The translations under genes were made by a program, and so were the position numbers. A stretch of 35,320 nucleotides of DNA from Lachnospiraceae bacterium (GTDB taxonomy: Bacteria > Bacillota > Clostridia > Lachnospirales > Lachnospiraceae): NCBI GenBank assembly GCA_024688505.1, contig JAILDZ010000206.1, forward strand, positions 1-35,320. Reading direction: 5' to 3'. Below, piece by piece: positions 17,062 to 25,617 of the stretch. Below the pieces are notes generated by a model. That model saw only the letters and a list, made by a program, of their open reading frames with translations, had not been told where the DNA came from and did no database searches. Positions within the stretch are counted from its first letter, which is position 1. Every line of letters begins with the position of its first letter.

Positions 17062-17778
17062 ATGAACGGCATTTTAAATAAGAAAACCACAAAATTCGAC
17101 ATACATACCCACACAGTGGCCAGCGGACACGGCACCACAGATACCGTGACGGATCTTTGCCGCAGAGCATCGAAGATCGGACTTGATGCCATCGGCATAT
17201 CCGATCATGCCCCGGCTTTTCCCGGTGCTGCCAAAGAGAGCTATTTCAGAAGCCTTCTTAAAGCGCCGAAAAGCAGATTTGGTATAGATGTGTTTTATGG
17301 TGTGGAATTAAATATACTGAATGCTGAAGGAGACGTGGATCTGCCGGATGAGCTCATCTCCTCACTGGATTATGCCATCATAAGTCTCCATACCAAGGTA
17401 ACAAAACCCATGTCTTTAGAAGACAATACGAATGCTTATATTAAAGCAATGGAGCACCCCAATGTCCGATTCATCGGTCATCCCGATGACAGCTCCTATC
17501 CCATTGACTATGTACGGCTTCTTTCGGAAGCAAAAAAAAGAGGCGTTTATCCTGAGATAAATAACGCCTCTCTTATGCCTGATGCATACCGAAAAAACTG
17601 CCGGGAAAATGACCGCGCCATCCTTTCCATTTGTAAGGATCTTTCCCTTCCCGTGCTCTTATCAAGTGACAGCCATGGGAAAGAGCATATCGCGAATTTC
17701 TCTTATATCTATCCGTTGCTTACGGAATGCGGTTTCCCGAACAGCCTTATTCTGAATCCTGTTTCTTTATCCTCCTGA
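17062..17778 (+). CDS. PHP-domain phosphatase/phosphoesterase (YcdX-like)
   Basis: 238 aa; FDIHTHTVASGHG, GISDHAPAFPG, FIGHPDDSSYP, LSSDSHG metal-binding motifs. Confidence 0.88.
   Translation: MNGILNKKTTKFDIHTHTVASGHGTTDTVTDLCRRASKIGLDAIGISDHAPAFPGAAKESYFRSLLKAPKSRFGIDVFYGVELNILNAEGDVDLPDELISSLDYAIISLHTKVTKPMSLEDNTNAYIKAMEHPNVRFIGHPDDSSYPIDYVRLLSEAKKRGVYPEINNASLMPDAYRKNCRENDRAILSICKDLSLPVLLSSDSHGKEHIANFSYIYPLLTECGFPNSLILNPVSLSS
17532..17571 (-). terminator. Minus-strand Rho-independent terminator embedded in the PHP coding sequence
   Basis: Minus strand AGAGGCGTT-15 nt-AACGCCTCT followed by TTTTTTT; perfect 9-bp stem; lies 3' of the 88-aa gene ending at 17747. Confidence 0.7.
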
Positions 17779-18013
17779 ACGTGGTTTTCCCGTATTTCGT
17801 CTGTTCACGAATGATCTCATAAGCCCCGTCCGGGCTTTCTTTTTGCTTAAGATACTCCCTTACGGTTTCTTCTATCTCCGACAGATCCATGGGAAAATCC
17901 AGTCTTTCTTTTATCTCTTTAGGTGTGTAACCGAGATCTGCAAGGTGCCTTATGGCGCCTCCGTTTGCATTTTCCTTAATGAATCTGTTTATGGCAGCAT
18001 CAAATCTGTCCAT
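17747..18013 (-). CDS. Small hypothetical protein, last gene of the calpain operon
   Basis: Internal ATG at 18013 gives 88 aa MDRFDAAINRFIKENANGGAIRHLADLGYTPKEIKERL...; the longer ORF start lies inside the upstream gene. Confidence 0.65.
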   Translation of the reverse strand: MDRFDAAINRFIKENANGGAIRHLADLGYTPKEIKERLDFPMDLSEIEETVREYLKQKESPDGAYEIIREQTKYGKTTFRRIKKQDSE

Positions 18014-18932
18014 GGCAGAATCCGTCTGCTTCCGCTGCGGCATCCGCCAGCTCTCCGAGGAGCCTCTCATAAAACTCCCTGTCCTGAAGCTCTCCATACT
18101 CCGGGATACATGTATGAATGGCAATATAGCCGTCCACATCCTCAATGGCAAAGCCTTCCGGTGCACTGTCCTCTATGCTTGCCCTGATGGAATAGTACTT
18201 GTTGTTAAAGTTCCTGCAATAAAGCGCTATCCCCTCCGGTGCTTCTTCCTTCGTAAAGGGGATAAAAGTGCCTAAATGCAGGAGATACACATCTTCTTCT
18301 GATGTGGACTCGTAACGTACCATGGCGGCAAAGTCATCCCCGGCCAATATAATGTATGGATCCTCCGTGCCGTTTATGCCCATCTCTTCTACCAGAGTTC
18401 CTTCGGATAAGAGATCGAGGAGTCCGTTCATCCGGGGAAGCAGTACGCTGGTCTTATCGGAAAGTTCCACACCATCCGGTGTGCCGCTCTTTTCCGGGCG
18501 GCCTATAAGCGTTTCGGTATTTATGGTGGCTCCGCTAAGAAACAGCCTTGCGGCAAAAAGGAAACTGCCGGCATCCTTCCAGAATCTCTCATCATGGATG
18601 ACAAAGCTCACTTCTTCCGGTGCATCACCCTCTGCCCCGGTCACGGTTCTGTATGCTGCCAGCCTCAGGATCTCCTTATCTTCATCATCCTCATCCATAA
18701 GGAAAGTAGCATACACGTCATAATCATCCATGACATGGACATTAAGCCCCGGTGTGATCGTCATATCGAGAGTCATCTCGCATCCGGTTCCCGCCTCGTT
18801 TAACAGCCCGGAAAGCTCATTAAGACGGGGCATCAGAAATGAGGACATGTATTCATTCAACTCCCTGTCAGTGTCATTTGCTGTCTCTTTTGCATTTAAA
18901 TCTATAAGTTCCGTAAAGCTTAATTCTTTCAT
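18000..18932 (-). CDS. Hypothetical acidic protein, apparently two YbjN / type III secretion chaperone-like domains
   Basis: 310 aa; repeated MNGLLDLL / LNELSGLL plus FNNKYYSIRASIED...GYIAIHTCIPEYGELQDREFYERLLGELADAA resembles the YbjN pattern; starts 1 bp after the calpain gene stop. Confidence 0.5.
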   Translation of the reverse strand: MKELSFTELIDLNAKETANDTDRELNEYMSSFLMPRLNELSGLLNEAGTGCEMTLDMTITPGLNVHVMDDYDVYATFLMDEDDEDKEILRLAAYRTVTGAEGDAPEEVSFVIHDERFWKDAGSFLFAARLFLSGATINTETLIGRPEKSGTPDGVELSDKTSVLLPRMNGLLDLLSEGTLVEEMGINGTEDPYIILAGDDFAAMVRYESTSEEDVYLLHLGTFIPFTKEEAPEGIALYCRNFNNKYYSIRASIEDSAPEGFAIEDVDGYIAIHTCIPEYGELQDREFYERLLGELADAAAEADGFCHGQI

Positions 18933-18933
18933 A

Positions 18934-21900
18934 CTATTTCACCATCCTACTGATATCAGTCACTGCGAAGTGATCAAACATGGTAAAGAACATATCCTTT
19001 GTGAGGAATATGGATCCTGTGGCCGCTTCATTCTTCGAAGCCCTAATGTTCATGTCACCGGTGGTCTCATTATATACATGATCCACAGTACCCACGCCCC
19101 AGGGATTTCTAAGCTCTATCATTTCCCTATCGCCTATTTCCTTTATCCCGATAACGGTGTATGCGTGTGATGAAGCTATTCCCTTCATCATGTTTTCTTC
19201 ATTCATACCCACATCGTCGGTTTCCGGGAAATCGCTTTTCGTGCCCACAGTAAATGCCTTATTCTTAGCGTTTTTCTTCACATCACTCCAAAAATTATTG
19301 GCTACATTTCCGTGTAAGACATGAACCGGCTTGAATTGCTCTTCGGGCTCTGCGGAAGATGCCTCGAAATTACCGTTCTGCGACTTTTTACCGGTGATCA
19401 CGGTAAGGAATCCCTCCGACCGTCCGCTCTTAATGTTCTTAAATGAACATTGTTGTTTCTCTTTCAGATCCGTAACCTGGAATTCTCTGTCTTCTTTCTG
19501 CTCACCCCTTTCATTAGCCCATATCATGGGAACATCGGCAAGCGGGGATGCTGCAAAAGCTTTCTCTATCATCTGCACCCAAAGCGCGCCTTTTGTGAAT
19601 CTCTCACGCTCCACATTATCGGCACCGGTGTATTTAGGCACTGTCTTTTCCACTGTGATGTATACCGGAGCTCCTTTACTGTCATAAAACCTGACTGTGA
19701 CAGTGTCTCCGTTATCCTTCATCATCTTCTTGATGGCTTCCGGATTTTTCTCCACCACAGTGGCTATGGCTGCTATGGCATAACAGTCTCCGAGATGACC
19801 CTGCACCACGTCTCCGATACAAGGCTCATGAGCAAACAGCGGCTCACTCTTTTTATCGAAGGTTTCATAATTCTTGACAGATGTCTTATCTATCAGCTCA
19901 TTATGTTCATCCACCTCAAATTCTACAAACTGAGTGTCCTTTACGATGACATTTCTGGCACCCGCCTCCATCTTAAGATCTCCGGATGACATGTTCTTTA
20001 TCTTGCCCAGATAAAAGTCCAGTCTGGCCTTTAACGCCGGATCTGTATCCTTAAGCCTGGTTTTCAGATCCTCTGCCAGCGTCACTGCATCCTGCAGTGC
20101 TTTAATCTCTGCATTGATCTTGTCATTCTTATAGATCCTGTCTCCGTCTTCGTTCGTCTCATATCCTGACTGGGAACTGATATTCATATCAGCATAGTCT
20201 GATAATGCATTCAGCACCTTCATGAAGTCTTCGTTCTGTCCGTTCTTTGACTTGTCTTCAGCTATGTTCTCCTTCAGTTTTTCCTTGCTCTGTACTCTTA
20301 GAGTATCTGAGTTTCCTAAACGCTTCTTCTCCTGATTTATCTTCCAGATAAACTCCTTGGTCTTCTTGATCCGTGAAGCGAAATCGGTCTCCGGCCTTGC
20401 CTCTACTTTCTTTCTCTTCTTCTTTGCCTGGTCTTTGACCTGTTCTTTCTGATCTTTCTGTACTTCCTGTACTTTCTCCTCTTTGATCTCCTCCAGTTTT
20501 ATCTCGTCATCGGATACTTCTTTCATCATTCCGGTAAAGGAACTGACCGCATATCCGGTATACAGCCTTTTTCTGGCACAGTGTCTGTACTGTATGGAAT
20601 ACTGATTACGTTCTTTTTCCAGCACATAGGAGTCCAGCTTTTTAAGCTTTTCATACTGCTCCTTCATTACAGGAGCGTCATCATCGACACCCATGGACTT
20701 GCCCCATGCGATCTTCTGCTCTATTCGTTTTTTCTTACGTTCCTTTATCTTTTCTTCTATTTCTTTTACCTTATTTGTAAAGGATTCCTCATCGCTAATC
20801 TCTTTTTGAACTGCATTTTTGTATCCGGTCAGCCTTGTCTTGAAAGCATTTTTCTGCTCATCGGAAAGCCCCGAAAACTTATTTAAAAATGCATCCCCGT
20901 CCATATTTAATATAGCTTCATTCAGTTTTCTGTCAAAATATGGCAGTGCCAGATTACCTTTTTCGTTTAATACCATGGATTTATAATTCTGTTTCGGTAT
21001 TTCCTTGGCATCCGGAGACAAAGCGTCCTTTTGTCTTCCTTCCTTCTGGAAGTCCTCCAGGGTAGCTGTGCTGAAAAGCCCCTCGTTGTCAACACTCATA
21101 ACGGAATTGATAACGATGCACTGGGACCCCTCCACGTTCTGCATTTTAGCAAGGTAGCTGATACTGTTCTGGCTCCTGGTCTGCTTTCCCATAAGAAAAT
21201 CCATGACCTGCATCTTATTAAGCTGAGCCAGCGCATTCTCGCTATAAACGATGGGCACCTGATTATTATTTGCCTCTATAAGAAGCTTCTCCATGCTGGA
21301 CCACTGATACTTCGGATCCTGCTTTTTCTCTTCATAGATATAGCCCTTTGTCACACTGCCGTCTTCATTCTTAAGCTCAGCTTTTTCCAGCTTCCTGTGA
21401 ATGTCCATCTTGGTGTTTAAGGTGTCAAAAAGAGAATTCACCATCAGTTCTGTCTGTATCTGGTCTTCTGTGGCAAAAGTCACATTGGATCTGCCGTCAT
21501 CAGTATCAAATCCTTTTCCTTTAGCAGACTTTTTCACGCTCACAGATCCCGGCATCAGAGCTTCAAGCCAGCTGTTACCTGTCTTTCCGTGAAGCTCCAT
21601 GTCGTCATAGTTTAATTTCTTAAGCCTGGCCTGTTCCTGCTCCAGTATATGCAGGATCTCCCTGGCCTTGTTATATCTTTCAATGGCAGCGTCACGCGAA
21701 GGCTTGGCATTCTTGAGATAGGCCTTGCATTGCTCGATTGTAAACTTATACTGAGTTTCGATATCTCCTTTTTCTGCTTTGAATTTATCTTCCTTCAGAG
21801 GTACAGGACTTTTAAGCTTTTCCGTTGCACGGTTGAAATATGTGATGACCCTGAACGTGCTGCTATTCTTTTCCATGTAATCTATCATATCGGGAAGCTT

Positions 21901-22575
21901 GTTATGCTGGATCCTTAATGCCCGTTCTTTTTTCTCCTCCACGTCTTTCTTCTTTGCCTTCACAGGTTCTGTATATGAATCCATCACCTCAGACATTTTC
22001 TTCCCGGATATTTTCTTTTCCGTATAGCTTTCCCTGCTCACCTGTTCAAAGAAATCCAGAGACTGTTTAGCATAATTCTTTATATCAAGGACCAGCTTAT
22101 GACGCACGTTTTTGTCGTTTTCAGGGTGCTTGATCTTCACGGATGCGTAGTTTTCACAGGTCCTTACCACCTCATCAAGGGCGTTCATCATTTCCATTCG
22201 CATCTCTTCGAAATTAACCGCAGTGACCTCTGTATTAAAAAGGGCCATCACCCTGTTCATATTCTCCTTCACCAGCTTCATCTCGCGGCTGTTAAAATAG
22301 AAGAGCCTGTTAGTGGCATTAAGCTGAGAAAAGGAATTGATAAGTCCCCTTCCGAAGACCTGGGCGCTCTTTTGAGTCTCAAATCCCTCTTCCGCAGGGA
22401 CGATCTCCTGCTTAAGGACAGGGGATAACAGCTCGGCATTCATCTCAAGCTGCTTGTTTTCTGTCTTTTCCTCTTCGACGAGCGGGAAAAAGTCCTGCTT
22501 TGTCGCATTCTTGTTTTCCTGCTTCTCCGAGGTCGTGTTCATCTGCTGTACTATGTTTTTATTTAATTCCTTCAT
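18934..22575 (-). CDS. Large multidomain protein with C-terminal calpain-like (family C2) cysteine protease domain
   Basis: 1213 aa; GHLGDCYAIAAIATV (Cys codon about 19783-19785), SSHAYTVIGI (His about 19165-19167), ELRNPWG (Asn about 19105-19107); long Lys/Glu coiled-coil segments; no signal peptide. Confidence 0.8.
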   Translation of the reverse strand: MKELNKNIVQQMNTTSEKQENKNATKQDFFPLVEEEKTENKQLEMNAELLSPVLKQEIVPAEEGFETQKSAQVFGRGLINSFSQLNATNRLFYFNSREMKLVKENMNRVMALFNTEVTAVNFEEMRMEMMNALDEVVRTCENYASVKIKHPENDKNVRHKLVLDIKNYAKQSLDFFEQVSRESYTEKKISGKKMSEVMDSYTEPVKAKKKDVEEKKERALRIQHNKLPDMIDYMEKNSSTFRVITYFNRATEKLKSPVPLKEDKFKAEKGDIETQYKFTIEQCKAYLKNAKPSRDAAIERYNKAREILHILEQEQARLKKLNYDDMELHGKTGNSWLEALMPGSVSVKKSAKGKGFDTDDGRSNVTFATEDQIQTELMVNSLFDTLNTKMDIHRKLEKAELKNEDGSVTKGYIYEEKKQDPKYQWSSMEKLLIEANNNQVPIVYSENALAQLNKMQVMDFLMGKQTRSQNSISYLAKMQNVEGSQCIVINSVMSVDNEGLFSTATLEDFQKEGRQKDALSPDAKEIPKQNYKSMVLNEKGNLALPYFDRKLNEAILNMDGDAFLNKFSGLSDEQKNAFKTRLTGYKNAVQKEISDEESFTNKVKEIEEKIKERKKKRIEQKIAWGKSMGVDDDAPVMKEQYEKLKKLDSYVLEKERNQYSIQYRHCARKRLYTGYAVSSFTGMMKEVSDDEIKLEEIKEEKVQEVQKDQKEQVKDQAKKKRKKVEARPETDFASRIKKTKEFIWKINQEKKRLGNSDTLRVQSKEKLKENIAEDKSKNGQNEDFMKVLNALSDYADMNISSQSGYETNEDGDRIYKNDKINAEIKALQDAVTLAEDLKTRLKDTDPALKARLDFYLGKIKNMSSGDLKMEAGARNVIVKDTQFVEFEVDEHNELIDKTSVKNYETFDKKSEPLFAHEPCIGDVVQGHLGDCYAIAAIATVVEKNPEAIKKMMKDNGDTVTVRFYDSKGAPVYITVEKTVPKYTGADNVERERFTKGALWVQMIEKAFAASPLADVPMIWANERGEQKEDREFQVTDLKEKQQCSFKNIKSGRSEGFLTVITGKKSQNGNFEASSAEPEEQFKPVHVLHGNVANNFWSDVKKNAKNKAFTVGTKSDFPETDDVGMNEENMMKGIASSHAYTVIGIKEIGDREMIELRNPWGVGTVDHVYNETTGDMNIRASKNEAATGSIFLTKDMFFTMFDHFAVTDISRMVK

Positions 22576-23428
22576 ATTCGCCCCTCCATGCCTTTACGGG
22601 ATGTATGTCAGGATACAGCCGGTTTATCATAACCTTATGTTCGTCCTTGATCGCATTTGCAAATACAATAGTACTGCCGTCATATCTTCTTTTTGTCCAC
22701 ATGATGGATGCATAAAAAAGACTGCGCATTATCTGTCTGTCGTTTTCATCTGCCCGGTAGAAAACAGGTTCCAAGGCACCGCCCTGTCTTATTCTTATCA
22801 AAAGGAGCCCTTCCACCATTCTGTCTTTTCCCACATATACACTGCTTATATATGGTTCTATGGATTCGATCCTGATCCGCCTTAGGTCCTTCTTCCATTT
22901 TTCGGGTGCACGGTCTATGAGGTTTTTCATATCAGTGATCTTAAGCTTATCAAGACTCAATGTTCCTTCCAGGATCTCATTATCCTTGAGAGCCGGCACA
23001 TCGCATACCCTCTTCACTGTGGAATGCATCTCATAGAGTGTGTGACGATACACTCTGTAGCCCATTTTTTCCAGGAAAGAAATGAGCAGCGGTGACTTAT
23101 TATTATGTAAAAAAACAATGGTGGATGAATATAACGTATTTTTGGGTACAGCACTTAATGCACTTTTCAAAAGCCTGGTGCCCACGCCCTGATTTCTGTA
23201 ATCTTCATCTACATAGAGCCACCTTATATCCACTTCTGTATTATTATCATTATCATGTTTATACGTATAAATTATGATTCCGGCGGCAACATTTTCATCT
23301 TCTTTATTGTCAATAGCTCCGAAGGCATCCATATCACTGTACGGATTGCCGATATCCCTCAGTTCATCCACATCGGCTATGGCTGAATAAGTTTTTATAT
23401 GCTTTTTATTTATTCTTATATACTTCAT
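22559..23428 (-). CDS. GNAT-family N-acetyltransferase
   Basis: 289 aa; IRWLYVDEDYRNQGVGTRLLKSAL acetyl-CoA binding motif; C-terminal half may be a second degenerate GNAT domain. Confidence 0.8.
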   Translation of the reverse strand: MKYIRINKKHIKTYSAIADVDELRDIGNPYSDMDAFGAIDNKEDENVAAGIIIYTYKHDNDNNTEVDIRWLYVDEDYRNQGVGTRLLKSALSAVPKNTLYSSTIVFLHNNKSPLLISFLEKMGYRVYRHTLYEMHSTVKRVCDVPALKDNEILEGTLSLDKLKITDMKNLIDRAPEKWKKDLRRIRIESIEPYISSVYVGKDRMVEGLLLIRIRQGGALEPVFYRADENDRQIMRSLFYASIMWTKRRYDGSTIVFANAIKDEHKVMINRLYPDIHPVKAWRGEYEGIK

Positions 23429-23970
23429 AGTTCTACTTCATCCTTAGTCAAAATGATACTGGCAATAAGGTCTATAACTAACACTATCGTCACACCGATG
23501 ACAGCATTCCCGGTGATCAGCCCGATGATGGGAACAACAAATATTCCTCCCTCAACAGCTATCATAGTACACATAAAAAAGTTCTTAATGAACCGACCGA
23601 TGAGTCTAAAGACGGATTTAGGCTTTTCAGTGGGCCGCTGTTTTTCCCTCATCTGCCTGTCGATCTCTGAATGATCAGCGACCTTTATTTGTTTATCACC
23701 ATAAGATATATATTCTTCATCCGTTCTTTCCAAACCGGTATCGGCTTCATCTCTTGCGATACCGCTGTCTCTTCTTTTTACTGACCATGATAACGTATTT
23801 ATGGTGCTTTCGATCATCTCAAGATCTTTCTTAAGCTCTTTCTTTCTGTCTTCATCAATGACGCTATCCAGCCTATCCAGATACTCCATCTGCTTTTTTT
23901 CAAGAGCGGCAAGGATCTCTTCATCGGATAATGTTTTATCTATACCCAGTTTTTCCAATAAGCTTTCCAA
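23425..23970 (-). CDS. Hypothetical protein with helical N-terminal domain and C-terminal transmembrane hairpin
   Basis: 181 aa, TTG start with GGGGTG RBS; LGIDKTLSDEEILAALEKKQMEYLDRL... then FFMCTMIAVEGGIFVVPIIGLITGNAVIGVTIVLVIDLIASIIL; 4-bp overlap with the GNAT gene. Confidence 0.65.
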   Translation of the reverse strand: MESLLEKLGIDKTLSDEEILAALEKKQMEYLDRLDSVIDEDRKKELKKDLEMIESTINTLSWSVKRRDSGIARDEADTGLERTDEEYISYGDKQIKVADHSEIDRQMREKQRPTEKPKSVFRLIGRFIKNFFMCTMIAVEGGIFVVPIIGLITGNAVIGVTIVLVIDLIASIILTKDEVEL

Positions 23971-23977
23971 ATTCTTA

Positions 23978-24076
23978 TCACCCCAAAACCCGATCCAGAT
24001 CTTCAGGTACCAGTGTCAAGAGTTCATCGTCGGAAACATCGTGGCCTGAGCGCACTGCAGCGGCCACGATACACAT
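23978..24076 (-). CDS. Candidate small ORF MCIVAAAVRSGHDVSDDELLTLVPEDLDRVLG
   Basis: 32 codons between the epimerase and the 181-aa gene; stop codon abuts the RBS of the next gene. Confidence 0.3.
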   Translation of the reverse strand: MCIVAAAVRSGHDVSDDELLTLVPEDLDRVLG

Positions 24077-24095
24077 CAAAGTATCCCGTCTGTTC

Positions 24096-25334
24096 TCAAG
24101 CTCCGCTTACGTACTTTGCCACAGAAAGTCCGGGATCCGGGTTATATGGGATCAGTGTGGACTGAAAAGCATGATAAAGGTCCGATTTACCCGGCCACAC
24201 ATCTCCCTTCACATGATTGTTTCTGTCCAGTTCATGGAACCAGGAACCCTTTTCCTTATCAAGCACACAGGTGTCCAGATATTCCATAAACATGGCATAG
24301 TCAGTTTTAAACTTTTCTTCTCCGGTGACACGGTATAGCACCGCAGATGTATTTATGGCCTCTGCCAGGGTCCAGTGCATACGGTCGTGGACAATAGGCG
24401 TTCCGTCCCAGTCCGTGGTATATACAAACCCCGGAGCACCGTCTGCATTCCATGCATCTGCTACAGCCCTGTTATAAAGATCTGCAGCAGAGGCCACATA
24501 GAAGTCCCGGCTCACAGCAGTCTCTTTATCTTTATACGTGGCATAGGCCCACTGGGTGATGAGTCTGGCCCATTCTATTCCGTGACCCGGCGTGGCGCCG
24601 TAGGGCTTAAAGGGATCATCCTTCTTCTCGGACTGAGCGTTAAGATCTGCTTTCCAGTCCTCTGTGTAATGCTCCGGTATTCTCCATAAATTGCCTGCCG
24701 CAAGTCCCAGCACACGGTTTATGATGTTTCCGGCTCTTAAGAGAAATGACCTGTCAGCAAGCGCATCATATGCCGCCAGAAAAGCCTCCACTGTGTGCAT
24801 ATTTGCATTCACGCCCCTGTACGGAGAGAGTTCCGTAAATGCAGTGTCCCAGGTGTCACATGCCATCCCGTCTTTATCAGACCAGAAATATTTGAAATAC
24901 GTATCTGTCGCGTCCTTAAGCAGTTCTTCCGCACCGTCTATGCCGGCCAGTTTAAGAGATGTGCCTGCCAGTATCACAAAGGCATGAGCATAGCACTGCT
25001 TATCGGGAAGATATGATCCGTCCGACCTGATACCTGCATACCATCCACCGTTTTCCTTGTCCTTAAGCTCTCCTCTAAGGCCCTTTAATGCCTTTTCTGC
25101 CAGTTCACGCGCGCCCGGATAACCCATCATGGCGCCCATGCTGTATACATGTGCCATACGGCATGTGATCCAGGTCTCCCGCGGCCTGTCCTTCCACGGT
25201 GTGCCGTCGTCTCCCAGGTAGTATGAACCGCCCTCCGGCGAAGGAAAACTCTTTCCGAAGTCGAGTAGTTCGTCGGAAAGCTGTTTCATCCATTGTCTGT
25301 TTTCTTCTGTATCAAGAATGTACTTTTTGTCCAT
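24096..25334 (-). CDS. N-acylglucosamine 2-epimerase family sugar isomerase (YihS/mannose isomerase-like)
   Basis: 412 aa; GGWYAGI, NANMHTVEAFLAAYD, YGATPGHGIEWARL, DGAPGFVYTTDWDGTPIVHDRMHW, GSWFHELD match the YihS pattern; RBS AAGGGGG. Confidence 0.85.
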   Translation of the reverse strand: MDKKYILDTEENRQWMKQLSDELLDFGKSFPSPEGGSYYLGDDGTPWKDRPRETWITCRMAHVYSMGAMMGYPGARELAEKALKGLRGELKDKENGGWYAGIRSDGSYLPDKQCYAHAFVILAGTSLKLAGIDGAEELLKDATDTYFKYFWSDKDGMACDTWDTAFTELSPYRGVNANMHTVEAFLAAYDALADRSFLLRAGNIINRVLGLAAGNLWRIPEHYTEDWKADLNAQSEKKDDPFKPYGATPGHGIEWARLITQWAYATYKDKETAVSRDFYVASAADLYNRAVADAWNADGAPGFVYTTDWDGTPIVHDRMHWTLAEAINTSAVLYRVTGEEKFKTDYAMFMEYLDTCVLDKEKGSWFHELDRNNHVKGDVWPGKSDLYHAFQSTLIPYNPDPGLSVAKYVSGA

Positions 25335-25581
25335 ATTTCCCCCTTAGATCATCTGCTGCACGGCATTAACTTATATAGTGTATATCCTACCATATTACGT
25401 TATCATGCTAAATCTTTTTATTTATTATGATATAATCAGATTACATTCAAGCCGTTAAGTGAAAACTTTAATTCCTCCTGCGGCACAAAGAATTTGCCTT
25501 CTATGTCGTTCTTTCTGTCAATTATACTATGTTTATGCTTTATTTTTGACAATAAAGTTACTGCTTACCTAAATCTATATC

Positions 25582-25610
25582 TTGTGTGCCATCATTCATC
25601 GTGCTACAAT
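25582..25610 (+). promoter_or_regulatory. Promoter of the ParA gene (TTGTGT-N17-TACAAT)
   Basis: TTGTGT 25582-25587, 17-nt spacer, TACAAT 25605-25610; ATG at 25618. Confidence 0.65.
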
Positions 25611-25617
25611 ATATCAC

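Noticed and set aside
17747-18166. 139-aa version of the last calpain-operon gene
   Set aside because: The first 51 residues overlap the C-terminal codons of the 310-aa gene; the internal ATG at 18013 gives the usual short overlap and a sensible protein.
24096-25334. YihS similarity as evidence for a sulfoquinovose (sulfoglycolysis) pathway
   Set aside because: No other sulfoglycolysis genes in the window; YihS-like proteins also act as mannose/aldose-ketose isomerases.
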